A stretch of 35,718 bases of DNA from Rhodospirillaceae bacterium (GTDB lineage Bacteria; Pseudomonadota; Alphaproteobacteria; UBA7985). The position numbers and the translations under genes were made by a program. Shown in pieces: positions 19,774 to 29,353 of the stretch. The notes beneath the pieces are model-generated. The model was given only the letters and a program-made list of their open reading frames with translations. It did no database searches and was not told where the DNA came from. Position 1 is the first letter of the stretch. Every line of letters starts with the position of its first letter. Location: contig PAFB01000067.1 of NCBI GenBank assembly GCA_002700865.1, positions 1 to 35,718 on the forward strand, read 5' to 3'.

Positions 19774-20790
19774 TTACAGCCCCAAATCTGCCCTGAAGTA
19801 CATCAGCAAGCCAGTGAGCGTGAAAAAGGCGATGGTGGTTGAGACCAGGATCGCCGCTGAGGCCTCACTGGCCCGCTTGCCATAGGCTGTAGCCATGATG
19901 AAGGCGTTGGTTGCTGTTGGTGTGGCAGCGAGGATCACGCAGGTGGCAAAAATGGCCGGCTCAAGGTCAAACAAAAAGGCAGCGATCAGCGCCGTGATAA
20001 CGGGGTGCACAAGCAGCTTTAGCACGCTTGTTGATAAGAGGATGGGCGCAGCGGCCTGAATGTTCGAAATTGGCCGCAGAGCCATGCCAACACCGATGGA
20101 AAACAGCGCGACGCCAAACGCGGTTGCAGACAGCATTTCCAGCGCTGGAAAAACGAAATCGACAGAGGAGGCAAGGAAGGGCGGCCACTGTGGTCGGAAG
20201 GCGCTGAGTGCGAAACCAATGGCGAAGGGCCATAGGAAGGGGTTGGTTGCAATGCTCCGCGCGGTCTTTTGTCCCGCCCTGAGCATGGATGCCGCCGCAG
20301 AACCCCCGCTGTTTTCCGAGCGGTCCTTGTCAATTTCATGCAGCGCAAAACCGGCGATGGAGATGATAATGATGTCAGCGGCCAGCAGCGAAAAGGCCAC
20401 AAATATCCCGGGTCCGCCGAGCAACTCCAGCGCCAGCGGAATTCCCATGTAGCCCGAATTGCCCCAAGCCGACGTTGTGCCCAGTGCTGCGGTATCACCA
20501 AGGGGCAACCGATACAGCCCGCCATGGATGTGCCACGAAAGCACGATGATTGCCGTATTGCCGCCCATGAAGATCAGCAAGATACGCACGTCAAAACCGC
20601 TCAGGACGTCTTCGCCCAGCAGCTTGGATAGGAACATCGCTGGCAGCGCGAAGTACAGCAGGTAGTTGTTAAACACCTTCGCCGAATCGAGCTGAAAAAA
20701 GCCAAGACGCCCGGCCAGATAGCCAAGCATGATGACCATAAAGAAAGGCGCGACGATACCGACCAACTCAAACAATCGCTTAATCCTCAA
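19774..20790 (-). CDS. AEC (auxin efflux carrier) family transporter
   Basis: Polytopic protein; MLGYLAGRLGF, YFALPAMFLSKL, WGNSGYMGIPLALELLG. Confidence 0.87.
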   Translation of the reverse strand: MRIKRLFELVGIVAPFFMVIMLGYLAGRLGFFQLDSAKVFNNYLLYFALPAMFLSKLLGEDVLSGFDVRILLIFMGGNTAIIVLSWHIHGGLYRLPLGDTAALGTTSAWGNSGYMGIPLALELLGGPGIFVAFSLLAADIIIISIAGFALHEIDKDRSENSGGSAAASMLRAGQKTARSIATNPFLWPFAIGFALSAFRPQWPPFLASSVDFVFPALEMLSATAFGVALFSIGVGMALRPISNIQAAAPILLSTSVLKLLVHPVITALIAAFLFDLEPAIFATCVILAATPTATNAFIMATAYGKRASEASAAILVSTTIAFFTLTGLLMYFRADLGL

Positions 20791-20945
20791 ACCGGTTCGC
20801 TGAATGCGGCAATTTTCTTACCATGCCGATTGCTTAAAGGTCGTGCAATCGCGGCTCAGTCGTTTTCAGACATGCGAAAGTCGTACCCGTGGCAACCGGC
20901 ACTTTGCCAATCGCCTAAATGAGCGATGAGCTATAGAAGTATTCT

Positions 20946-20963
20946 GAGGTCGGCTTCGACCTC
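20946..20963 (+). other. Start-proximal hairpin upstream of corrinoid protein gene
   Basis: Perfect GAGGTCG-gctt-CGACCTC, ends 18 nt before the ATG at 20982. Confidence 0.55.
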
Positions 20964-20981
20964 CGATCTTGGGAGACGACC

Positions 20982-21689
20982 ATGTCTGATGATGATCTTG
21001 ATTTGAACGCCCTGAACGATGATGAACTTGTCGAACAGATGGGCGACGACCTCTACGATGGTTTGAAAGAAGAAATCGAAGAGGCGACGCAAATCCTGTT
21101 GGATCGTGGTTGGACGCCTTACGACGTCCTGACAAAGTCGCTGGTCGCCGGCATGACTATCGTTGGTGAGGATTTCCGTGACGGTATTCTGTACGTGCCG
21201 GAAGTTCTTATGGCGGCAAACGCGATGAAGGCTGGCATGACGATCCTAAAGCCGCTGCTGGCAGAAACTGGCGCGCCGCGGATTGGTTCCATGGTCATCG
21301 GCACTGTTAAGGGTGACATTCACGACATTGGCAAGAACCTCGTCTCCATGATGATGGAAGGCGCTGGTTTCGAAGTTGTCGATATTGGCATCAACAACCC
21401 CGTTGAAAACTACCTCGAAGCGATCGACGAGCATAAGCCTGATATCCTTGGTATGTCTGCGCTGCTGACGACGACCATGCCTTACATGAAAGTGGTCATA
21501 GAAACGCTGGTCGAAAAAGGCATTCGCGACGACTACATCGTTCTGGTTGGCGGCGCGCCACTGAATGAAGCCTTTGCCGAAAGCATTGGTGCGGATGGGT
21601 ACTGCCGTGATGCTGCGGTTGCTGTGGAAACTGCGAAGGACTTTGTGGCACGTCGCCACAACATGATTGGTGCCCGAGCAAACGCCTAA
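20982..21689 (+). CDS. B12-binding corrinoid protein (methyltransferase-cognate type)
   Basis: GTVKGDIHDIGKNLVSMMMEGAGFEVVDIG (DxHxxG cobalamin ligand motif) plus N-terminal helical B12-binding cap. Confidence 0.92.
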   Translation: MSDDDLDLNALNDDELVEQMGDDLYDGLKEEIEEATQILLDRGWTPYDVLTKSLVAGMTIVGEDFRDGILYVPEVLMAANAMKAGMTILKPLLAETGAPRIGSMVIGTVKGDIHDIGKNLVSMMMEGAGFEVVDIGINNPVENYLEAIDEHKPDILGMSALLTTTMPYMKVVIETLVEKGIRDDYIVLVGGAPLNEAFAESIGADGYCRDAAVAVETAKDFVARRHNMIGARANA

Positions 21690-22416
21690 AGACAGCACTC
21701 CCGGAGCCCGACGCCGCTCAACAAGGGCGGGCGGGCGAGCCGGGCGCGCGGAGCGCACGCAGAGCCGCCGCGCTGTGCCCACTATTGAAGCCCGCGATGG
21801 CGCTGCGGGCTTTCAGCATCCAGACAAACCCCTGATCATCATATGCGGTGCTCTGGGTGCAGAAACCAAGGCGGTTTTGGCGGCAGCTGGTCTCGCGGAA
21901 GCCTTTGAAATAACAGCACTCCCCGCCATCTGGCACAACTTCCCCGACCGTATCCCCGCAGGCGTTGAAGCCAAAGCGGTGCAGGCCCGCAAGGATCGTG
22001 AAGACCGTCCCATCTTTGTTGGCTATGCCGACTGTGGCACGGGCGGAATGCTGGACGAGGTTTGTGAGCGCTTGAACCTGCAGCGAATCCCGGGGCCACA
22101 TTGCTATTCTTTCTTTGCCGGAGAAGAGCGATTCAACGCTTTGGCTGAAGAAGAGTTAGGCACCTTCTATCTGACCGACTTTCTTGCCCGACATTTTGAT
22201 ACGCTGATCTGGGAAGGCATGGGACTTGATGCCAATCCTGACATGCTAAAAACCATGTTCGGTGGATACAAACGCCTGATTTTTCTTGCCCAAACAGATG
22301 ATATTCACCTCTCAAACCTGGCTCAGCAGGCAGCTGATAAACTTGGGCTGGAATTCCGGCGGGAGTTTACGGGTTATGGCGAACTTGGCGACTTCGTGGC
22401 GGCGGCTGGCTCCTGA
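21667..22416 (+). CDS. DUF1638 domain-containing protein
   Basis: LIIICGALGAETKAVL...GYADCGTGGMLDEVCE...GPHCYSFFAG...WEGMGLD; follows corrinoid gene. GTG at 21775 is an alternative start. Confidence 0.82.
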   Translation: MVPEQTPKDSTPGARRRSTRAGGRAGRAERTQSRRAVPTIEARDGAAGFQHPDKPLIIICGALGAETKAVLAAAGLAEAFEITALPAIWHNFPDRIPAGVEAKAVQARKDREDRPIFVGYADCGTGGMLDEVCERLNLQRIPGPHCYSFFAGEERFNALAEEELGTFYLTDFLARHFDTLIWEGMGLDANPDMLKTMFGGYKRLIFLAQTDDIHLSNLAQQAADKLGLEFRREFTGYGELGDFVAAAGS

Positions 22417-22474
22417 GTTCTTAACGGGCCTGTCCTTGCAATCGGACTCGGCGAGGTTTACATCAGAAATAAGC

Positions 22475-22500
22475 GGCTCAAGCAGTAACGGTTTTGAGCC
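22475..22500 (+). other. Hairpin upstream of mreB
   Basis: GGCTCAA-12 nt-TTGAGCC, 44 nt upstream of mreB ATG; no T-run. Confidence 0.4.
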
Positions 22501-22532
22501 TGGACCAGGGACCTCACGGGAGGGCCCGCTGA

Positions 22533-23585
<1,053 letters not shown>

Positions 23586-23743
23586 TCAGTTGATTTATTG
23601 ACGATTTAGGTCGATTCGCTTACTAGAATCGGAGAGACAATGGGGCATTGCCGCAGTGTTTCCTTGATGTTGGGTTAAGTGTTGGGAAAGCACTGCTCTT
23701 GTGGAGCCTGTGCCCTTACACTTTTTGAGAACTGGTCACTGAC

Positions 23744-24739
23744 ATGGCTCGTCGCCGCCGCAACATATCGGTCGCGGTCAGCCCGCTTATGGCGTGGTTG
23801 CAGCGCTTTGCTGTGTTCCTTCTGATCATCGTTGCCGTTGGAATGCTGGTCTGGAACCGGATGGACTCCCGGTTTGGGTCGAGTGCCCGCATGCTGGTTG
23901 CTGATGTCATGTCGCCCCTGCTGAATGTCTTCAGCCAGTCCAGCGCGTCGGTGTCTCAAGTCACTGAACGCTTTCGCACCTACGAAGAACTCGCCAACGA
24001 GAATAACCAACTCAAAGACCAGATCCGCATTCTGAACGCCAAGGCGCAAACCCTTGATGAACTGCTGGCGGAAAACGACCGGCTCCGGATGATGCTGCCC
24101 ATTCGCTACAAAACAGCGGCTGCGGAGCAGTGGAACTGGACCCGTGCCTTGGAGACCGGGCGGGATATTGGCGAGACTAAGCGCATGATGGCGTTTGTCG
24201 TTGCCGACCACTCCCGGCGCTATTCCCGCTCTGTGCTGATCAACCTCGGGCGCAACGAGTCCGTGCGGCAGGGTTTGGCTGTGGTTAATGACCGCGGTCT
24301 GGTGGGGCGGGTGCGCGAAGTTGGTGCGGCGGCGGCTCGGGTGCTGCTGATCACAGACCCGAATTCACAAATTCCCGTGATTATTGAGCGGGCCGAGCTC
24401 AACGCCTTTGTGCGCGGAACCCGGGATTCAGGCTTCGACCCGGTCACAGGCTTGCCCTTTGACTACCTGCGGGTTGAGCAGGATTTTATGCTGCCTCAGG
24501 ATCTGGAAAAGATTCAGGAGGGTGATCGCGTGATTACCAGCGGTGCCGATGGCGTGTTTCCGCCCGGCTTGCTGATCGGTTTCATCTCCGAAATCACCCC
24601 CGCCGAAGCCCGCATTCGTCCGACCGTGGATTTTGACCAGCTTTCCAACGTGCTGGTGGTCGATTATCCCGGCGTTGATATCAACGCGGATCTTATTGCT
24701 GCAGGCGCGGTGGGTTTGCAGGCTTTGGACGAGAACTAG
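23744..24739 (+). CDS. mreC: Rod shape-determining protein MreC
   Basis: N-terminal TM, coiled coil, GLVGRVREVGAAAARVLLITDPNSQIPV. Confidence 0.93.
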   Translation: MARRRRNISVAVSPLMAWLQRFAVFLLIIVAVGMLVWNRMDSRFGSSARMLVADVMSPLLNVFSQSSASVSQVTERFRTYEELANENNQLKDQIRILNAKAQTLDELLAENDRLRMMLPIRYKTAAAEQWNWTRALETGRDIGETKRMMAFVVADHSRRYSRSVLINLGRNESVRQGLAVVNDRGLVGRVREVGAAAARVLLITDPNSQIPVIIERAELNAFVRGTRDSGFDPVTGLPFDYLRVEQDFMLPQDLEKIQEGDRVITSGADGVFPPGLLIGFISEITPAEARIRPTVDFDQLSNVLVVDYPGVDINADLIAAGAVGLQALDEN

Positions 24740-24743
24740 CGGC

Positions 24744-25310
24744 ATGCAGGCCTTTCTTCTCATCATCGATATCCTGCTGGGAGGCGTGCTGCGGCGCATC
24801 CGAATTGTGGTGCCGCTGCTGGTGTTTTCGATTTTCGTGGCCTTGGATGCATCGTCGCTTGGACTGGGGCGCGGCATCGCTTTTTTGCCTGATCTGGCCT
24901 TCGCGACCGTGGTTTTCTGGATTATCCGGCATCCGAGTATCATGCCGATACCGCTGGTGTTCCTTATTGGCTTTTGGACTGACGCGCTTAGCGGGGCCCC
25001 TATGGGCTTGTCGATTATTGCCTATCTGACGATTTTCTATCTGCTTGGGTCGCTACGCGCTGACGTGGAGGGGACGGGCTTTTTGGTGCATTGGGGCGCG
25101 GCGGTAACGGCGATTGCGGCCTATTTCGCCGTGCAGTGGGCGTTTTATTCAGCCTACGACCTGCAACTGTCCCCGCCTTTTCAGGATATGATCCGAGCCG
25201 CAATGACCGCCTTGGCCTATCCTTTGGTCTATCTGTTCAACAACACGCTGCGCTCGTTCCTGTGGCGCGGGAGTCTGCAAGGGGAGGACCGGATCGTTGA
25301 CAGCGCGTGA
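24744..25310 (+). CDS. mreD: Rod shape-determining protein MreD
   Basis: ATG 24744 in ORF 24633..25310; small polytopic protein between mreC and PBP2. Confidence 0.85.
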   Translation: MQAFLLIIDILLGGVLRRIRIVVPLLVFSIFVALDASSLGLGRGIAFLPDLAFATVVFWIIRHPSIMPIPLVFLIGFWTDALSGAPMGLSIIAYLTIFYLLGSLRADVEGTGFLVHWGAAVTAIAAYFAVQWAFYSAYDLQLSPPFQDMIRAAMTALAYPLVYLFNNTLRSFLWRGSLQGEDRIVDSA

Positions 25311-27468
25311 TGGAAAAAAGCGTGAAACCGGGTTTACCCGGCGGCTTGTGCTCGCGACCACCATTCAGGGGATGGCGCTGGCGGCGCTCGGGTACCGTCT
25401 GTATTCGCTGCAAGTACCGCGTCAGGATGATTTTCTCGCCGACAGCTTCGATATCCGTACCGTCACCCGCTATGACGCGCCGACGCGTGGTATCATTCTG
25501 GACCGCTTTGGTCGGCAACTGGCGGGGAATGAGAAGAGCTACAATCTCATGTTTTATCCGCAGCGGAAGGCCAAGAAAGTCGAGACCAACAATACCGCCA
25601 TCGTCCGCCGCGCAGCCTCACTGATCGAGGCCAGCCCGTTTCGGACAGAGCGGATGATTGAGCAGTTGGACATCGGCCAGGACGTGATTGCCGGTGAAGG
25701 GCGTTTGCTGACTGAAATTACGGCTGAGGATTTTGACCTGATCGCGCAAGTTGGTCCGGGACGCTGGCCTGGGTTTGGGGCCATCGAGCGCTTTGGCCGC
25801 TATGGTCTGACCTACAAGGTTATTTCTGGCCGTGCCAAGGACGAGGCGCGCGCTCTCGATGATATTTTTGGTGTTCTTCCTCTGACCAGTGCGCAGCAGC
25901 GCGACATCAACCGACGCATCGTTGAGGCCAAGCAGATTAATGCTGAGGGCGGTGTCCTGCTGGCTGAGGATTTGTCTTGGCAGCAGGTAGCCCGGCTCAA
26001 GGCGCGGGCGCTTGATCTGCCCGGTGCGGAGATCGATGTCGCCGAAAAGCGCTTCTACAACTACCCCGGCACCGCTGCCCATGCTCTGGGCTATGTCAGT
26101 CAGGTGCAGCGTGAAGACCTGATCGAGGACGACGACATGCTGCGTCGTCCCAATGCGCGGATTGGGCGGAAGGGTATCGAGCGGACCATGGAAAAGTCAC
26201 TGCGCGGGCGGGCAGGGCGGCGGATCATGGAAATCAACGCCTTCGGGCAGGAGCAACGGGTGGTTTCCCGCGTGCCGCCAATTCCGGGCCGGGTGATTCG
26301 CTCAACCATCGATCTGGGCTTGCAGACCTACGCCGAGCAGCGCCTGGCTGAGCAGGCAATTTCTGAGACTGAGCGCACACGCGCTGGCGCAGCGGTGGTG
26401 ATGAAGGTTGATACGGGCGAGGTGCTGGCCATGGCCTCGCACCCAACCTTTGATCAGTCGATATTCACCAGCCGGATTTCGAACACGGTGTGGAATGAGC
26501 TGGTCAATGACGAGCATAAACCGCTGGTCAACAAATGCGCGGCGGAGCACTACCCGCCGGGGTCCACCTATAAGATGGTGACCATGCTCGCAGCGCTGGA
26601 ACTGGGCATCAGTCCGCGCGAATCTGTCACCTGCTCGGGCCGGACTGAAGTGGGTCCGCAGACATTCTACTGCTGGAAGCGTGACGGGCACGGGCGTGTC
26701 GATATGGAGTACGCGCTGGTCCAGTCCTGCGACACCTGGTTCTATGAAATGAGCCAGCGCATCGGTCCGGAAAAAATGTCGGAAGTTGCCCGGCGGCTGG
26801 GTTTCGGAGATCGCCTGATGATCGATGTTGCCGGAGAAACCCGAGGCGTGGTGCCAACCGAGGAATGGAAGCGGGAGTCGCTGAGTCAGAGTTGGTTCGA
26901 TGGTGATACCGTGCAGGCCAGCATCGGTCAGGGCTACGTGCTGACAACGCCGCTGCAACTGGCGACCATGACGGCGCGCATCGCCAACGGAGGACGGGCG
27001 GTGCGTCCGCACCTGATCCTGCCGGATCTGCCCTATCCCGCTGAAGACCTTGGTTTCAAGCCCGAACACCTTGCCATCGTGCGCCGGGCCATGGAACTGG
27101 TCACAAACTCCGAAGACGGTACCGCTTATCGATATACCCAGGTTGAGGAGCCGTCCTTGCAGATCGCCGGAAAGACAGGCACGGCGCAGGTGGCGCGCTT
27201 GAGCGTGAATGAGCGCCTGCGCATGCTCGAAGACGTGCGTACGCTCGACTATAATCGCCGGAACCATGCTCTGTTCGTTGGCTATGGCCCGCTCAAAAAT
27301 CCACGTTACGCCTGCGCGGTCATTGTCGAGCACGGCAATAGCGGTGGCCAGTCGGCGGGGCCGGTGGTGCTTGATTTGCTGCAGGCGGCCATCGTTGGGA
27401 ACTCTGGAGGGCGCCCCAACATGATCAACGACCGGCATCAGCTGGTGGGGCGCGACGATGAGGCCTGA
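25297..27468 (+). CDS. mrdA: Penicillin-binding protein 2 (peptidoglycan transpeptidase)
   Basis: PPGSTYKMVT (SxxK), KTGTAQVA (KTG), PBP dimerisation domain. TTG start overlaps mreD end. Confidence 0.94.
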   Translation: MTARDGKKRETGFTRRLVLATTIQGMALAALGYRLYSLQVPRQDDFLADSFDIRTVTRYDAPTRGIILDRFGRQLAGNEKSYNLMFYPQRKAKKVETNNTAIVRRAASLIEASPFRTERMIEQLDIGQDVIAGEGRLLTEITAEDFDLIAQVGPGRWPGFGAIERFGRYGLTYKVISGRAKDEARALDDIFGVLPLTSAQQRDINRRIVEAKQINAEGGVLLAEDLSWQQVARLKARALDLPGAEIDVAEKRFYNYPGTAAHALGYVSQVQREDLIEDDDMLRRPNARIGRKGIERTMEKSLRGRAGRRIMEINAFGQEQRVVSRVPPIPGRVIRSTIDLGLQTYAEQRLAEQAISETERTRAGAAVVMKVDTGEVLAMASHPTFDQSIFTSRISNTVWNELVNDEHKPLVNKCAAEHYPPGSTYKMVTMLAALELGISPRESVTCSGRTEVGPQTFYCWKRDGHGRVDMEYALVQSCDTWFYEMSQRIGPEKMSEVARRLGFGDRLMIDVAGETRGVVPTEEWKRESLSQSWFDGDTVQASIGQGYVLTTPLQLATMTARIANGGRAVRPHLILPDLPYPAEDLGFKPEHLAIVRRAMELVTNSEDGTAYRYTQVEEPSLQIAGKTGTAQVARLSVNERLRMLEDVRTLDYNRRNHALFVGYGPLKNPRYACAVIVEHGNSGGQSAGPVVLDLLQAAIVGNSGGRPNMINDRHQLVGRDDEA

Positions 27469-27471
27469 AGC

Positions 27472-28650
27472 ATGACATCGACGCTGGATCAGACTCCACA
27501 GCGCCGGGTGCAACTGTCGCTGCTCGACCGGGTCTCGAGCGTGCCGTGGCCCTTGTTCATTCTCGTGATCATTCTGGGCAGTATCGGCGTTGCCATGCAG
27601 TACTCAGCCGGAGGGCTGGCGTGGGAACCCTTTGCCGGGGTGCACGTGCTGCGGCTCGCGATTTTCTTCCTGCTGGCGGTTATCGCCGGGCTCATTGATA
27701 TTCGTGTGTGGTACCGGCTGGCCTATATTGTGTTCCTCATCACGATGGTCATGTTGATCGCCGTGCCCTTCATTGGTGAGGAATTTAACAGCGCTAAGCG
27801 TTGGATTGATCTGCGGGTCATGACGCTGCAGCCTTCTGAGTTGGTGCAGATTGGGTTGATCATGACCCTCGCGCGGTACTTCAATAACGCAAGCTGGGAA
27901 GAGCTGGGCAATCCGCTCGATCTGATCTTCCCGATTATCGTGGCGGCGGTGCCGACTTATCTGATCATGGAGCAGCCTGATTTGGGCACGTCGCTGAAGC
28001 TGGTGGCCTGTCTGGGCGTGGTGCTGTTCCTGGCGGGGCTTCGGTGGTGGTTGGTGATGGGTGGTGTCGGCATGGTGATCGGGGTCAGCTACTGGTTCAT
28101 TGACCGGTGTTTGACGGCCGGTTTTGAAGCGGCGGGTTATCAGTGCAGGCGGGTCCTGGTGCTTTTCGACAGTGAACTTGATCTCAGCGGGGCCGGTTAT
28201 CACATCCGCCAGGCCAAGATTGCCATTGGATCAGGCGGGGTTGAGGGCCAGGGTTTTGGCCAGGGGCAGCACAACCAACTCGGCTTTACCCCGGAGAACA
28301 ACACGGACTTTGTCTGGTCGCTGCTGGCGGAGGAATTCGGGTTTATTGGGTGCATGGTGGTGCTGTTCCTGTTCTCGCTGTTGCTGTTGTATGGCGTGGT
28401 AACGGCTTTGCGGGCGCGCAGTCAGTTCGGGCGACTCCTCGCTGCCACGCTCACAGCGAACCTGTTTTTCTATGTTGTCATTAACATTGGTATGAACATG
28501 GGCTTACTGCCCGTGGTTGGGATGCCGCTGCCGTTCCTGTCTTATGGTGGTTCGGCCATGCTCGCGACCATGGGATCGGTTGCTTTACTGACGTCGATCT
28601 GGATTCATGCAGACGTACCCGTGGGCGAAGAAGGGAAAACCGCGCGATGA
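27472..28650 (+). CDS. rodA: Rod shape-determining protein RodA (SEDS glycosyltransferase)
   Basis: SEDS signatures: FNSAKRWIDL, LQPSEL, EQPDLGTSL, FTPENNTDFVWSLLAEEFGFIG, LPVVGMPLPFLSYGGSAML. Confidence 0.95.
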   Translation: MTSTLDQTPQRRVQLSLLDRVSSVPWPLFILVIILGSIGVAMQYSAGGLAWEPFAGVHVLRLAIFFLLAVIAGLIDIRVWYRLAYIVFLITMVMLIAVPFIGEEFNSAKRWIDLRVMTLQPSELVQIGLIMTLARYFNNASWEELGNPLDLIFPIIVAAVPTYLIMEQPDLGTSLKLVACLGVVLFLAGLRWWLVMGGVGMVIGVSYWFIDRCLTAGFEAAGYQCRRVLVLFDSELDLSGAGYHIRQAKIAIGSGGVEGQGFGQGQHNQLGFTPENNTDFVWSLLAEEFGFIGCMVVLFLFSLLLLYGVVTALRARSQFGRLLAATLTANLFFYVVINIGMNMGLLPVVGMPLPFLSYGGSAMLATMGSVALLTSIWIHADVPVGEEGKTAR

Positions 28651-29123
28651 GCCAGAGCAAAGACGATATCAAGGCCGACATGCTGACAAAGGTTGGCAGT
28701 GAAGTTGGTGTGACAGACTGGGTGTTGATCGACCAGCAGCGCATTCAGGATTTTGCAGATGCTACGCTGGATCAGCAATGGATCCACACACAGCCCGAAA
28801 AGGCGGCCCAAGGCCCCTTTGGTGGGACCATTGCACACGGCCTGCTGACGCTGTCGCTGTTGCCGTATTTTGGCGAGCAAGTGGCGTGGATTCCGCGTCC
28901 GGCTATGAGCGTGAACTATGGCTATAACAAAGTGCGCTTTACGGCGCCCTTGCCCTCGGGGTCGCGGGTACGTTCTCGGCTGACTTTGGAGAGTGTGGAA
29001 GACCGCAATGATGGTGGGCTGACAGCGATTATCACCCACAGGATCGAACGCGAAGGCGATTTGATTGCAGACGGCGGGCGCCCTATCGTTGTCGCTGAAA
29101 GCGTTGGCCTGCTTTACTTCTAG
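28647..29123 (+). CDS. MaoC-like (R)-specific hydratase
   Basis: DWVLIDQQRIQDFADATLDQQWIHTQPEKA...GGTIAHGLLTLSLLP hot-dog fold motifs; ATGA overlap with rodA. Confidence 0.88.
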   Translation: MSQSKDDIKADMLTKVGSEVGVTDWVLIDQQRIQDFADATLDQQWIHTQPEKAAQGPFGGTIAHGLLTLSLLPYFGEQVAWIPRPAMSVNYGYNKVRFTAPLPSGSRVRSRLTLESVEDRNDGGLTAIITHRIEREGDLIADGGRPIVVAESVGLLYF

Positions 29124-29271
29124 AGCGCTGATTGGCTAACCCTGCGGTTTGTTCCGTGCACCCGTGAGCCTCGTGCCTCTGTGGTGCAACAATCACCAGG
29201 CTGCACCATCGGACCCTTCAGGTGTCGCGTTGACCCGCGAGGCAGCGTTGAGGGAGTCTTGACCAAACGGA

Positions 29272-29292
29272 AAGGGGTCGTTCCGACCCCTT
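29272..29292. terminator. Probable bidirectional terminator between maoC-like gene and helicase gene
   Basis: Perfect AAGGGGTCG-ttc-CGACCCCTT with T-rich flanks on both strands. Confidence 0.6.
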
Positions 29293-29353
29293 GCTCTTTT
29301 CGTCGATCTTTGTGGGATGCACCGCAAGCGTGCAGCTGTGCTGCGAAGCTGGA

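Noticed and set aside
26302-27513. 403-aa minus-strand ORF antisense to PBP2
   Set aside because: Shadow ORF of a well-supported CDS; composition is His/Arg/Gln-rich with no family motif.
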